Notes: generated by a model from the letters alone, not told the origin. A stretch of 63,052 nucleotides of DNA from an uncultured Bacilli bacterium (GCA_947629375.1 CANRDN010000011.1:1-63052); one strand, 5' to 3'. Counted from the first letter of the stretch, positions 25,914-36,963 are shown. Translations and numbers: made by a program.

Positions 25914-27167
25914 TCTTCTATTTGTATATATTTCTTTAGTTATGACTTTACTATTTTTTCTTTTTAATTCTTTTTCTAGATAATCATAATATGTTCCAGG
26001 AGTTATTACTCCATTTATTTTTAAGATGTCACTTCCAGTTACTCCTAAAACTTCATCGACTAGTTTTACACAGTTTGTAGAAAGAAGAAAATAAGTTTTA
26101 AAAGTACTTCCTTTATTAAATTTATAAAACTTAGCGCCGGTTCTATCGACTAGCGTTACTGCATATCCATTATCCTTCTTTCCTTCTTTAATTTCTGGAT
26201 TCCATCTATATGTATCTTTAAGGATAGATTTTAATTTATTCTTAATTTTTTCTTTTTCTTCTTCCGTAAGAGTTACTCCAAAACAAAATATAGTTTTATC
26301 AGAATAATCATTACAAAACTTAATATATTTTTTCTTACCTTTTATTTCAAATAAAGTACCATTACCAATTGCTTCAAAAAGTTTTTTAGAGTCTTCATCG
26401 TAGCAACCATAAGAATAAACTTTACCATCGAAAACCAAATCAGCGTGACCAAATCTTCCAATATTATCTTCTCTTACGTGAATAAGTATTTCAAGATCCA
26501 CTTTTCCACTTGTATTTTTATTATCTATTTTAACTGGAGTCTTCCATTTATTTATAAACTTATTAAGAGATAATAAAACATTGTAAGGAATTAAAGATGC
26601 GACGATAATTGGTGGTGTAATTCTAATTCTTCTTTTGCTATTTGTTCCTTTAGGAAACATTTCCTTTAAAAAGTCATAAAAGTAAGTAAGACCAAATAGA
26701 ATTAAATAAATTCCTAATATTACTGTTAATCCATCGATGTTTTTAGATGGCGAAGTAATCATTATATAAGCAAAGATAAAGTCTATCATACTACCTATTA
26801 AAACATTGTAATAAGTTCTATTTTCTCTATTCTTAAAGATTATATAAGTAGCAAATTTAATTATTCCATTTACTAAAGTATATATTCCAAAAATGATTGG
26901 AAAAAGAGATAAAAATCTCGTTTTATTATATAAAATAAATAATCCGGTAACAAGTGTTGAAATAGATATAAAAATATCTCTAGGTTTTCTTACCTTAATA
27001 ATATTGGTAATAAAGGTAATAGACCCTAGTCCAATTAAAAGTAATGAAGTAACAAGATGAAAAATACTTAGATATCTATTAGTAAAAATAATCAAAGTTA
27101 AACCTACTATTATGAATAGTATCGAATCAATTAAATATGTGATTTTAGAAATTGCAGTCTTCTTCAT
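25893..27167 (-). CDS. HdeD/DUF308-like membrane protein with C-terminal papain-like region
   Basis: 424 aa. The first 180 residues form about six short membrane segments with glycine-rich spacing like the HdeD/DUF308 family. The C-terminal 220 residues contain GRFGHADLVFDGKVYSYGCY and later STNCVKLVDEVLG. This His-then-Cys order resembles DUF4105 or LRAT/NlpC-type circularly permuted papain folds. The combination suggests a membrane-tethered hydrolase or acyltransferase; this is inference. It is convergent with the 24954 gene and divergent from the giant glucan synthase. Confidence 0.55.
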   Translation of the reverse strand: MKKTAISKITYLIDSILFIIVGLTLIIFTNRYLSIFHLVTSLLLIGLGSITFITNIIKVRKPRDIFISISTLVTGLFILYNKTRFLSLFPIIFGIYTLVNGIIKFATYIIFKNRENRTYYNVLIGSMIDFIFAYIMITSPSKNIDGLTVILGIYLILFGLTYFYDFLKEMFPKGTNSKRRIRITPPIIVASLIPYNVLLSLNKFINKWKTPVKIDNKNTSGKVDLEILIHVREDNIGRFGHADLVFDGKVYSYGCYDEDSKKLFEAIGNGTLFEIKGKKKYIKFCNDYSDKTIFCFGVTLTEEEKEKIKNKLKSILKDTYRWNPEIKEGKKDNGYAVTLVDRTGAKFYKFNKGSTFKTYFLLSTNCVKLVDEVLGVTGSDILKINGVITPGTYYDYLEKELKRKNSKVITKEIYTNRRKDSENK

Positions 27168-27190
27168 TTAACCACCTTGCAATTAATATT

Positions 27191-27220
27191 TTAACACAAT
27201 CCTTTGAAATATGTTATAAT
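27191..27220 (+). promoter_or_regulatory. Promoter of the giant glucan-synthase-like gene
   Basis: TTAACA (27191-27196), an 18-nt spacer and TATAAT (27215-27220), 41 bp before ATG 27261. Confidence 0.6.
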
Positions 27221-27260
27221 TATTTTGTGGGCTTATACCTTGTATGTTAGGAGTAGATAT

Positions 27261-30200
27261 ATGAACAAAATTTATACAAAATTTATAGACGATTGTAACA
27301 ATATCGAAAGATATTACAAAAAATTAGTAGAACTTACAAAGAACCATAACTTTGTTGGATCCACAAACGAGTGGATTATAGATAACTTTTATTTAGTAGT
27401 AGAACAAAGAAATGCTTTAAAGAAGATATTTAAAAACAAAAAGAATGTTAAAGATATGCTTGCAATCAACGAAGATATGTACTCTATTTTAAAAGATATC
27501 TTTAAAGAGTATAATTATAATGCTGATAAAGATATAATCATCAAAGAACTTAACAGCTATCAATCTAAAAACAATTGTTATTTTTCTTACAACACTATTT
27601 CTATAATTCCGTTGTTTATAACGATTATATTTATAGAAGAACTTAATAAACTTTGTATTAAAAGAGAGACTAAATTAGAAGATTTAACTAAAGTAAACGA
27701 TATTATTGCTAAAATAGATGAAGAAAAAATAGTAAATCCTGACTTTAAATTAAGTGACTATGTTAAAATAGATGATTACATTCTAGACCATCCTTATTAC
27801 TTATATAACTTAAATGCTAATCTTAAAGAGTTTGGTGAATCTTCAAATGACTTGTTTGAAAAACTAACTAAATTCCTTAGGGAAAATGATATCGATATAA
27901 AAGATGTTATAAATGAGGAGCACTTATCAAGTATTAATGATAATCTTCTTGTATCAAATATTTTCAATAACTTAAGATCAATTTCTCGATTAAAACCAGA
28001 AGAACTTTATTTAAAAGTAAGTAAAACTGAAAAATTATTATTAACAGATCCTGTGTATAAAAATATGACAGTGGACTCTAAAAGATTATATCGAAAAGAA
28101 ATTGTCAAAAACACTAAAAAAGTTGATGAATACAAATATGTTTCAAACATTATGGATAGAGTAAAATCAACAAATAAAGAGATAAGTGATTACCTATTCA
28201 AAAAGAAAAAGACTAGTAAAGTTTATTGTTTGTATATAACTCTTATAATTGTATTTACTCTATTAATATGTTTCTTTTTATCTAAATATATTTTAGATAT
28301 TAGATGGCTTTCATTTATTTTATTAATTATTCCAGTTGGTGAAGTAGTTACTCAAATACTTAATAAAGTCTTTATGTGGTTTAATAGACCTAAATCACTT
28401 CCTAAACTTGACTTTTCTCGTGGTATTCCTAAAGAATATGCGACGATGGTCGTAATTCCAACGATTGTTAAGAATACTAAGAAAATAGATGAAATGTACT
28501 TACAACTTGAAAAGTATTACTTATCTAATAAAACTCCAAATCTTTACTTCACTTTACTTGGAGACTGTGCGGAAGCTAATACAAGAGAATGTGACTACGA
28601 TAAAGAAGTAGAAGAATACGGAATTAGAAAAACAGAAGAATTAAATAACAAATATGGAAAAGAACTCTTTTATTTCGTTTATCGAAGAAGAGCTTTCTCT
28701 AAATCTGAAGGTAAGTTTTTAGGATACGAAAGAAAGCGTGGAGCACTTATGCATTTTAATAAGTTGCTTCTTGGAAAACTTACTGATAAAGAAAAAGAAA
28801 ACTATATAAATGTTGAAACAGTTAGTAATCTTAAAGCTAAAATAAAATATGTTATCACCCTTGATGCTGACACTGAACTTGTATTAAATACTGCTCAAAG
28901 CTTAGTAGGTCTTATGGCACATCCATCCAATAGACCAGTTTTAAGTAAAAATAAAGATAAAGTAATAAGTGGATATGGAATTGTTCAGCCAAGAGTTAGT
29001 GTCGATATTGAATCTACAAATAAATCAATTTATTCACAATTGATTGCTGGTATTGGAGGATTTGATATTTATTCTTCAATTATTCCTAACTTCTATCAAG
29101 ATGTTTTTGATGAAGGAAGCTTCGTTGGAAAAGGAATATATGATGTAGAAGTATTTGATACAGTTATTGGTGATAAATTCCCAGAAAACTTAATATTGAG
29201 TCACGACTTATTAGAGGGTAACTATTTAAGATGTGGTTTTGCATCTGATATTGAATTAATCGATGAGTTCCCTGGATCATTTTTAGTTGATATGTCTCGT
29301 CAACATCGATGGACAAGAGGAGATGTTCAAATACTAGGATGGTTAAAAAGAAAAATAAGAAATAGAAACGGTATTAAAGTTAAAAATCCATTGAATGGTA
29401 TCGAAAAATATAAAATACTTGATAACTTAAAAAGGACTTTAAAAGAACCAGCATTACTTCTATTAATTGCTTTATCATTTGTATGTGGTAATCCATTATA
29501 TGCTTTATTAACATCAATTTTAGTAATATTCTTACCAATGATTTTCTACTTAAAAGAAATATTGCACATAGGGTCTACTTCAACTTTATCATACAAACAT
29601 TATGACTCTTTAGCACACGGTGCAAGTGCTCTAGTAGGTAGAATCTTCATTGATTTTATAACGATGCCTTACGTATCTTATATGCATATAAATGCGATAT
29701 GTAAATCACTTTATAGAATGTTTATAAGTCACAAGAACTTACTTAACTGGGTAACTGCTGAAGATGCGGCTAAAACAATTAATAATAAATTTACAACTTA
29801 CTTAAAGGCTTTTAAAGCTAATTACTTCTATATAATTATTCTTATCTTAGTAACATTCTTATATCCAAAATATATCTATGTAACAATAATTGCATCAGTA
29901 TGTTTTGCTCTTGCACCAGTTGTCCTTTGGTTTGTAAGTAGAGACTATAAAGTAGTAGATGAGCTTGACGAAAAAGAAGATAAAAATCTTAACGATATTG
30001 CAAGGGATACTTGGAAATTCTTTGAAAACTTACTTAAAGAAGAATATCATTATTTAATACCAGATAACTATCAATTAAATAGAGAAAACAAAGTTGATTT
30101 GAAAACATCACCAACTGATATTGGTATGTCAATAACAGCAGTAATTTCAGCAAACGAACTTGGATTTATCGATAATAATAGAGCTTTTGATTACTTAGAA

Positions 30201-33200
30201 AAAATTACTAATACTTTGGATTCTCTTGAAAAGTGGAATGGCTTTATCTATAACTGGTACAATATTAAAACACTTGTTAAGAAACAACCTTACGATATAT
30301 CTTCAGTAGATAATGGAAACTTAGCCGCTTGCTATATTGTTGCTAAGGAATTCTGTTACGCTAAGGGCAATAAGACTCTTGGTAAAAGATTTGAAGATAT
30401 GTTTAATGCGATGGACTTTAAAAAGTTATATTCTAGTGAAAAAGAAGTCTTCAGTATCGCTTATGACTGTGTAGAAGACAAACTTTCTTCATATAACTAC
30501 AACAAATTTGCAAGTGAAAGTAGAATATTGAGCTTTGTAGCAATAGCTAAGGGAGATGTACCATCTAAACACTGGTTATGTCTTGATAAATCTCTTACAA
30601 AATATAGAAGATATAAAGGACTTACTTCTTGGTCAGGAACTTCTTTTGAATACTTTATGCCTGAAATATTTATGAAGAGTTACCCAAATACTTTACTTGA
30701 TGAAAGTTATTTCTTCTCAATATATTGTCAAAGAGAATATATGAAAGAAGTAGATAAAGATATGCCTTGGGGTATTTCTGAGTCAGCTTACGGTGAACTT
30801 GATGATGGATCAAACTACAAGTATAAAGCTTTCTCAACACCATATTTAAAAGTTCAAGAAGATGTTAATCAAAGAGTAGTTGTATCTCCTTATGCTTCAA
30901 TCTTAGCAATTGCTAATAATCCAAGTGCAGTATACTCAAATATCAATAGACTTAAAAAGATTGGACTTTATGGTGATTGGGGATTCTATGAATCATATGA
31001 CTACGACGATAAAGAAGTAATCGAATCATATTTCTCACACCATCAAGGAATGATTTTAGCAAGTTTATGTAACTTCTTAAAGAATAACTGTATTCAAGAA
31101 TATTTCCACAACGATGTTAGAATTAAATCAGTAGAAATACTTTTGAAAGAAAAAGTTCAATTTAACCCAATTATCGATCTTAAGATATATGGATATAAGA
31201 GATACCACTATGAAAAGGAAAGTGTCGAAAACGATATTCGAGCATTCGATTACTTATCCGATGTTCCAGAAGTATCAGTGCTTTCTAACAACAACTATAT
31301 GTTACTTATGAACGATAGAGGTAACGGATTCAGTAGATATAAAGAAATACAACTTAATAGATATAGAAAAATAACAGAACAAGATTATGGAATGTTTATG
31401 TATATTAAAGATTTGAGTACTTCTAAGTTCTTCTCTAATACATATTCTCCAACTTATGTTAAACCAGATAAATATAATGTTGTATTTGCAAGTGATAGAA
31501 TTACCTTTATAAGACAAGATGGAAATATCACTACGAAGACAGCAATTATCGTAACTAAAGAACATAATGCGGAAATAAGAAGAGTAACATTTAAAAATAA
31601 TTCAGATGAAGATAAATACTTAGAATTGACAACTTATAATGAACCAATTATTTCTGAAAATATTGCCGATATTTCTCATAGAACATTTAGAAACTTATTT
31701 ATTGGTAGTGAATACGATAAAGAAAATGAAAGTATTATAATGTGTCGTAGAAATAATTCTAATAATACTTCTGAATACTTTGTTAATAGATTATTAATTG
31801 AAGATGATGTTCATAAGATTAGTTATGAAACAGAAAGAAGTAATTTCATTGGAAGAAATAGAAATACTGATAACCCAGTTGCTATGGAAAGTAAGCTTAC
31901 TAATACAGTAGGTACTAATATCGACCCAATTATAAGTTTAAGATCTAGTATCGTCGTACCAAGTGGTAAAGAAAGAACGGTATACTTTATCGCTGGATAT
32001 TGCAAATCTCGTGAACAAGTAAATGAATTATTAACTGCTTATAACGATTATTCTAAAATCAAGACAGCCTTTGAATATGCAACTCTTGCTAACAACATAA
32101 ATACTAAGATTTTAGGTATAAATGGACCTGATATGAGAAATTACAATATGATGCTTAACTACCTATATCAGACAAGTAGACACTTCATAAATCCAGAAAG
32201 AAAAGATATTCTTACAAAGAACAGTATGAATCAAACTAACTTATGGAAATATGGTATAAGTGGAGACCGTCCAATTATGCTTGTCGAGATATACCAAAGT
32301 GAATCAATAAATCTTGTAAAAGAAGTAATAAAAGCTTATGAATTTTATAAGACAAGATCAATCTTTGTCGATGTAGTAATCGTTAACCGTGAAAGTGACG
32401 AGTTTAAACCAATCGTTAAAAGAGAAATTGAAAAAGAAATTCATCGAATGAATACATTGTATGACTTTAACGCAACACCAGGATGTATCTATGTCCTTGA
32501 TGGAAACGATGTATCATATGCCGAAGATATCCTTCTTAATATGGTTGCAAGATTAAGATTTGATTCAAGTAAATCATCTTCCCTTACTGAAAGTATTCAA
32601 CAACTACAAAAAGATAATAAGATGATTACATACGATCCAATTAAATATGCAAAGATTATAAAAGATACTAAAGAAGAAAATCTTGAGTTTTTCAATAACT
32701 ATGGTGGATTTAATAAAGAAGGTAACGAATATAAAATTGTTAATCCAGATACACCAACACCTTGGTTCAATGTTATTGCAAACGATAAATTTGGAACGAT
32801 TGTCAGCAACAACGAATGTGGATTTACTTATGCTTACAACAGTCAAATGTTTAAAGTAACATCTTGGACTAACGATATTGTCTTAAACGACAAATCTGAA
32901 GGAATAATTGTAAATGGTGAAAGAGTAGATGCAAGTAGCTGTACTCACGGATTTGGATACTCAATATTTAATCACGAAACTAAAGATTATAGATTTGATA
33001 CAACTCACTTTGTTGCTTTAAATGATACGATTAAGTTCTATAAAGTTGAATTTACAAACAAGACAAATGAGATAAAGAAATTTACTTTAAATTTTTGGAT
33101 TAATCCTACTTTTGGACCTAATGAAGAAAAATCAAGTAGATACTTATTATCTGATTACTATGAACAGATGAATGCTATCTTAATAAGAAATGTTTATAAC

Positions 33201-34940
33201 ACTAATTTCTCTGGTGTAACAGCTTTCTTAAGTTCAACATTGCCAATAAAAAATTGGTCTATCGATTTGATTCTATTTAAATCTATTGAAGTTGAACTAG
33301 AACTTAAACCTAACGAAAAGACTAATTTCTCATTTATGTTAGGAACGGAAATTGGTAATGAAAATATTCAAAATTTGATTAATAAATTTAATACCAATGA
33401 AAAGATTGCTAAAGAGTACAGCATCGTTAAAGATTATTGGAAAAATAGACTTTCTGTCTTCAAAGTTAAGACACCTGATAAGAGTTTCGATAATGTTATT
33501 AATGGCTGGTACTTGTATCAGACAATCGCATCAAGAATAAATGCTAAAGCAGGATTCTACCAAGTAGGTGGAGCTTATGGATATCGTGACCAATTACAAG
33601 ATTGCACTAATATCTGTATTGTTGAACCAGAACTTGCTCGTCAACAAATTATTAACAACGCTAAACATCAATTTATGGAAGGTGATGTCCTTCACTGGTG
33701 GCACGAGTTTATAAGACTTGGATTAAGAAGTAGATATAAAGATGACTTCTTGTGGCTTGTATATGCAGTTAATAACTATATAACAATTACTGGTGACTAT
33801 AAAATTCTCGATGAACAAATCGAGTTTGTCGATGGTGAAAAACTTACACCAGCAGATGCTGAAAAAGGTATTAATTATGTTTATACAAATACGAAAAAGA
33901 GTCTTTATGAACACTGCTTGTTATCAATTGATAAATCATTTAGTGAGTTAGGTGAGAATGGTTTACCTCTTATTGGTGGAGGAGACTGGAACGATGGAAT
34001 GAATAGAGTAGGTATCGAAGGAAAAGGTACTAGTGTATGGCTTGGATTCTTCCTATATACAATTGTAAGAAACTTCATACCACTTGCTAAAAAATATAAA
34101 GATATGGATACTAAACCATATGAAGAAAAACTTAAAAACTTAAAAGTATCTTTAAATACAAATGCTTGGGATGGAGATTACTATCTAAGAGCATTCTTCG
34201 ATAATGGTGCTGTTTTGGGTTCTTCTAAGAATCTAGAATGTAAGATAGACTTAATAAGTCAAAGCTTCTCTATATTATCTGAAGTAGTCGATAAAGATAA
34301 AGTAAATAGTGTTATTAAGTCTGTTCAAGATAATTTAGTAGATGAAGATTTAAAAATTGTTAAGTTACTTACACCAGCATTCTCTGAATCAGTTGATAAT
34401 CCAGGATACATTATGGATTACCCAGTTGGTATAAGAGAAAATGGAGGTCAATATACACACGCTGTTTCTTGGTATTTGATAGCACTTATAAAATTGGGTG
34501 CGAAAGATAAAGCTTATGAATATTACCAAATGATTAACCCAATTAACAGATCATTAAATAAGAATAGTGTTCAAAAATATAAAGTTGAACCTTATGTAAT
34601 AGCAGCAGATATCTACAGCAGTCCAATGTATCCAGCAAGAGGTGGATGGACTTGGTATACAGGTAGTGCTGGATGGTTCTATAACATCGGTATTACAGAA
34701 ATACTTGGTTTAAAGAAGGAAGGAAATACATTAAGATTTAAACCAGCAGTTCCTAAGAATTGGAAATCATTTGAAGTAGAATATCGTTATATTGATACTT
34801 TATATAAAATTAAGATTAACTTTAATAATAAAGAAGAAGGTATTTTGGTTGATGGAGATAAAATTAACAAGAACTATATAACTCTTAAGAATGATAAGAG
34901 AATACACGCCGTAATAGTTAATGGAGGTACTAATGATTAA
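27261..34940 (+). CDS. Cyclic beta-1,2-glucan synthase-like protein (GT84 + GH94, NdvB family)
   Basis: 2,559 aa, similar in size to NdvB/Cgs. Domain order: a cytoplasmic N-terminal part; a membrane region (two segments near 320-365); a GT84 glycosyltransferase domain with DAD (D535, D537) and a QHRW motif near 680; further membrane segments (about 725-905); a glucoamylase-like region; then two glycosyl-phosphorylase-type modules, the last carrying GGDWNDGMN with catalytic Asp2245. It would polymerise and cyclise or length-trim glucan from UDP-glucose. ATG 27261 has SD TAGGAG; an upstream in-frame ATG at 27204 overlaps the promoter. The pgi gene overlaps its end by 8 bp. Confidence 0.85.
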   Translation: MNKIYTKFIDDCNNIERYYKKLVELTKNHNFVGSTNEWIIDNFYLVVEQRNALKKIFKNKKNVKDMLAINEDMYSILKDIFKEYNYNADKDIIIKELNSYQSKNNCYFSYNTISIIPLFITIIFIEELNKLCIKRETKLEDLTKVNDIIAKIDEEKIVNPDFKLSDYVKIDDYILDHPYYLYNLNANLKEFGESSNDLFEKLTKFLRENDIDIKDVINEEHLSSINDNLLVSNIFNNLRSISRLKPEELYLKVSKTEKLLLTDPVYKNMTVDSKRLYRKEIVKNTKKVDEYKYVSNIMDRVKSTNKEISDYLFKKKKTSKVYCLYITLIIVFTLLICFFLSKYILDIRWLSFILLIIPVGEVVTQILNKVFMWFNRPKSLPKLDFSRGIPKEYATMVVIPTIVKNTKKIDEMYLQLEKYYLSNKTPNLYFTLLGDCAEANTRECDYDKEVEEYGIRKTEELNNKYGKELFYFVYRRRAFSKSEGKFLGYERKRGALMHFNKLLLGKLTDKEKENYINVETVSNLKAKIKYVITLDADTELVLNTAQSLVGLMAHPSNRPVLSKNKDKVISGYGIVQPRVSVDIESTNKSIYSQLIAGIGGFDIYSSIIPNFYQDVFDEGSFVGKGIYDVEVFDTVIGDKFPENLILSHDLLEGNYLRCGFASDIELIDEFPGSFLVDMSRQHRWTRGDVQILGWLKRKIRNRNGIKVKNPLNGIEKYKILDNLKRTLKEPALLLLIALSFVCGNPLYALLTSILVIFLPMIFYLKEILHIGSTSTLSYKHYDSLAHGASALVGRIFIDFITMPYVSYMHINAICKSLYRMFISHKNLLNWVTAEDAAKTINNKFTTYLKAFKANYFYIIILILVTFLYPKYIYVTIIASVCFALAPVVLWFVSRDYKVVDELDEKEDKNLNDIARDTWKFFENLLKEEYHYLIPDNYQLNRENKVDLKTSPTDIGMSITAVISANELGFIDNNRAFDYLEKITNTLDSLEKWNGFIYNWYNIKTLVKKQPYDISSVDNGNLAACYIVAKEFCYAKGNKTLGKRFEDMFNAMDFKKLYSSEKEVFSIAYDCVEDKLSSYNYNKFASESRILSFVAIAKGDVPSKHWLCLDKSLTKYRRYKGLTSWSGTSFEYFMPEIFMKSYPNTLLDESYFFSIYCQREYMKEVDKDMPWGISESAYGELDDGSNYKYKAFSTPYLKVQEDVNQRVVVSPYASILAIANNPSAVYSNINRLKKIGLYGDWGFYESYDYDDKEVIESYFSHHQGMILASLCNFLKNNCIQEYFHNDVRIKSVEILLKEKVQFNPIIDLKIYGYKRYHYEKESVENDIRAFDYLSDVPEVSVLSNNNYMLLMNDRGNGFSRYKEIQLNRYRKITEQDYGMFMYIKDLSTSKFFSNTYSPTYVKPDKYNVVFASDRITFIRQDGNITTKTAIIVTKEHNAEIRRVTFKNNSDEDKYLELTTYNEPIISENIADISHRTFRNLFIGSEYDKENESIIMCRRNNSNNTSEYFVNRLLIEDDVHKISYETERSNFIGRNRNTDNPVAMESKLTNTVGTNIDPIISLRSSIVVPSGKERTVYFIAGYCKSREQVNELLTAYNDYSKIKTAFEYATLANNINTKILGINGPDMRNYNMMLNYLYQTSRHFINPERKDILTKNSMNQTNLWKYGISGDRPIMLVEIYQSESINLVKEVIKAYEFYKTRSIFVDVVIVNRESDEFKPIVKREIEKEIHRMNTLYDFNATPGCIYVLDGNDVSYAEDILLNMVARLRFDSSKSSSLTESIQQLQKDNKMITYDPIKYAKIIKDTKEENLEFFNNYGGFNKEGNEYKIVNPDTPTPWFNVIANDKFGTIVSNNECGFTYAYNSQMFKVTSWTNDIVLNDKSEGIIVNGERVDASSCTHGFGYSIFNHETKDYRFDTTHFVALNDTIKFYKVEFTNKTNEIKKFTLNFWINPTFGPNEEKSSRYLLSDYYEQMNAILIRNVYNTNFSGVTAFLSSTLPIKNWSIDLILFKSIEVELELKPNEKTNFSFMLGTEIGNENIQNLINKFNTNEKIAKEYSIVKDYWKNRLSVFKVKTPDKSFDNVINGWYLYQTIASRINAKAGFYQVGGAYGYRDQLQDCTNICIVEPELARQQIINNAKHQFMEGDVLHWWHEFIRLGLRSRYKDDFLWLVYAVNNYITITGDYKILDEQIEFVDGEKLTPADAEKGINYVYTNTKKSLYEHCLLSIDKSFSELGENGLPLIGGGDWNDGMNRVGIEGKGTSVWLGFFLYTIVRNFIPLAKKYKDMDTKPYEEKLKNLKVSLNTNAWDGDYYLRAFFDNGAVLGSSKNLECKIDLISQSFSILSEVVDKDKVNSVIKSVQDNLVDEDLKIVKLLTPAFSESVDNPGYIMDYPVGIRENGGQYTHAVSWYLIALIKLGAKDKAYEYYQMINPINRSLNKNSVQKYKVEPYVIAADIYSSPMYPARGGWTWYTGSAGWFYNIGITEILGLKKEGNTLRFKPAVPKNWKSFEVEYRYIDTLYKIKINFNNKEEGILVDGDKINKNYITLKNDKRIHAVIVNGGTND

Positions 34941-36138
34941 TTTTGATTTTCACAAATATGCAAGTAACTACATAAAAAAAGAAGATAAAAGTCTTTATCT
35001 TGATAAAGCAAGAGAGATAAAGAAAAGATTCTTGGAAGGTGATTTAAAGTATTGGAATAAACTTGATACTTTTGTTTCAAGTCAAGAACTTAAAAAAATC
35101 GTTAATATGACTGACTATATAAGGTCTAATTGTGATGTATTTATAGTAATTGGAATAGGTGGATCATATATGGGAAGTAAGGCTGTTATAGAGGCCTTAT
35201 CTCCTATGTATAATAAAAAGAAACCAGAAATAATCTTTCTAGGAACTGATTTATGTAGTGAAGATTATTATGAAACTTTAGAATATATTAAAGATAAAGA
35301 TGTAATAGTTAATGTAATATCTAAATCAGGAACTACTTTAGAGCCATCCATTGCTTTTTCTCTTGTTATGGATGTTATGAAAGAAAAGTATAGTGAAGAA
35401 GACCTTAAAGATAGAGTAATTATTACGACTGATCCAGAAAAAGGTGATTTAAGAGAACTAGTTAACTTAAAGGGTTATGTATCATTCACAGTACCAGAAC
35501 AGGTTGGCGGAAGATTTTCTTGTCTAACACCAGTTGGACTTCTACCTATTGCAGTTGCAGGTATCAATGTCGTTAAATTAATTGAAGGAGCTAGACTTTC
35601 ATATGAAAGAGTAGATAGAGCTATTGAATATGCTGTAATAAGAGACATAATGTTTAAAAAAGGAAAGATTATCGAATCATTTACGGTATATAATCCTAAA
35701 CTTTATTATTTCACTGAGTGGTTAAAACAACTTTTTGCTGAAACTCAAGGAAAAGATAATAAAGGAATACTTCCAATATCTTGTGTCAACACTAGAGACT
35801 TACATTCTTTAGGTCAATTCTTACAAGAGGGAAATGACATAATATTTGAAACAGTAATTGGAATCGATAAAGATAAAAAAGTAGCTTTAGAAAAATACGA
35901 TATGGAATTAAATAGTCTTAATAAAATAGCTCTTGATAAAGTAGGTCTTGCTCATTTTAATGGACATACACCAACTAATTTAATTACTATCGATGAGAAA
36001 AACGAAGAAACGATAGGTGAACTTATTCATTTCTTTATCTTAACAGCAATCGTCGGAGCATTATTAATTGATGTAAATCCATTTGATCAACCAGGTGTAC
36101 AAGAATATAAAAAGTTAATTAGTGAGGAGTTAGAATAG
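34933..36138 (+). CDS. pgi: Glucose-6-phosphate isomerase
   Basis: About 401 aa, somewhat shorter than Bacillus Pgi. Visible motifs are IGIGGSYMGSKA, SKSGTTLEPS, the VGGRFSCLTPVGLLP signature and NPFDQPGVQEYK at the end. ATG 34933 follows SD GGAGGT, which lies inside the last codons of the glucan-synthase gene, so translation is coupled. It links glucose-6-phosphate supply to glucan synthesis. Confidence 0.93.
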   Translation: MINFDFHKYASNYIKKEDKSLYLDKAREIKKRFLEGDLKYWNKLDTFVSSQELKKIVNMTDYIRSNCDVFIVIGIGGSYMGSKAVIEALSPMYNKKKPEIIFLGTDLCSEDYYETLEYIKDKDVIVNVISKSGTTLEPSIAFSLVMDVMKEKYSEEDLKDRVIITTDPEKGDLRELVNLKGYVSFTVPEQVGGRFSCLTPVGLLPIAVAGINVVKLIEGARLSYERVDRAIEYAVIRDIMFKKGKIIESFTVYNPKLYYFTEWLKQLFAETQGKDNKGILPISCVNTRDLHSLGQFLQEGNDIIFETVIGIDKDKKVALEKYDMELNSLNKIALDKVGLAHFNGHTPTNLITIDEKNEETIGELIHFFILTAIVGALLIDVNPFDQPGVQEYKKLISEELE

Positions 36139-36139
36139 T

Positions 36140-36940
36140 ATGATATATATAATCATAATAGCAATTATCTTAATAATTTGTATTTTACCGGCATGTGTTG
36201 TGCAAATTAATGAGTACGAACGTGGTGTGTTATTTACAAGAGGAAAATTTAAAAAAGTTTTGAATCCGGGATGGAGTTTAATAATTCCTATAATTCAAAG
36301 CTATAAAAAGGTTGATATAAGAACAACGGCAGATGATGTACCTGCCCAAGATGCGATTACTAAAGACAATGTAACTGTAAAAATAAATGCAGTGTTATAT
36401 TACAAAATCTTCGATGCATCAAAAGCTATCCTAGAAGTACAAAATTACTACTATGCAACTGGTCAACTTGCTCAAACTACTATGAGAAATGCCGTTGGAA
36501 GTGTAACTCTAGATGAACTTTTAGGTGAAAGAGAAAAAATCTCTGAACAAATTTGTAAAGTTATCGATGAGTTAACAGACCCTTGGGGAATCAAAGTAGA
36601 AAATGTCGAATTAAAAGACATATCTCTACCTGATGAAATGCAAAGAGTAATTGCTAAAGTTGCTGAAGCAGAAAGAGAAAAAGCTGCTGTTATCACAAAA
36701 GCTGCTGGAGAAGTAGAAGCATCTAAAAACTTAGCACTTGCGGCTGAAAATATGTATAAAACACCAGGTGCTCTTCACTTAAGAACATTATCGACAATCA
36801 ATGATGTATCAAGTGACCAATCAAATACAATTATCTTTGCTATTCCAATAGAAGTCTTAAGAGCATTTGAAGGAACTGATGTATCAAGTCTTGTAAAAGC
36901 AGTAAAAAAATCAAAAGAAGAAGAACACAATGAAAAGTAA
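36140..36940 (+). CDS. SPFH/band-7 (stomatin-like) membrane protein
   Basis: 266 aa. One N-terminal membrane segment (IYIIIIAIILIICILPACVV) is followed by a band-7 domain (INEYERGVLFTRGKFKKVLNPG, VDIRTTADDVPAQDAITKDNV) and a coiled region rich in Ala/Glu. It starts one base after the pgi stop. Its role is likely membrane microdomain organisation or scaffold for a protease, but the usual NfeD partner is not adjacent. Confidence 0.88.
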   Translation: MIYIIIIAIILIICILPACVVQINEYERGVLFTRGKFKKVLNPGWSLIIPIIQSYKKVDIRTTADDVPAQDAITKDNVTVKINAVLYYKIFDASKAILEVQNYYYATGQLAQTTMRNAVGSVTLDELLGEREKISEQICKVIDELTDPWGIKVENVELKDISLPDEMQRVIAKVAEAEREKAAVITKAAGEVEASKNLALAAENMYKTPGALHLRTLSTINDVSSDQSNTIIFAIPIEVLRAFEGTDVSSLVKAVKKSKEEEHNEK

Positions 36941-36963
36941 ACCAAAAAAGGTTTACTTTTTTT
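36936..36963 (+). terminator. Rho-independent terminator
   Basis: Perfect AGTAAACC / GGTTTACT arms followed by T7, overlapping the band-7 stop. It closes the glucan synthase-pgi-band-7 unit. Confidence 0.85.

Noticed and set aside
31302-33914. Minus-strand ORFs of 60-90 codons inside the glucan synthase gene
   Set aside because: They lack SDs and lie opposite a conserved coding frame; treated as shadows.
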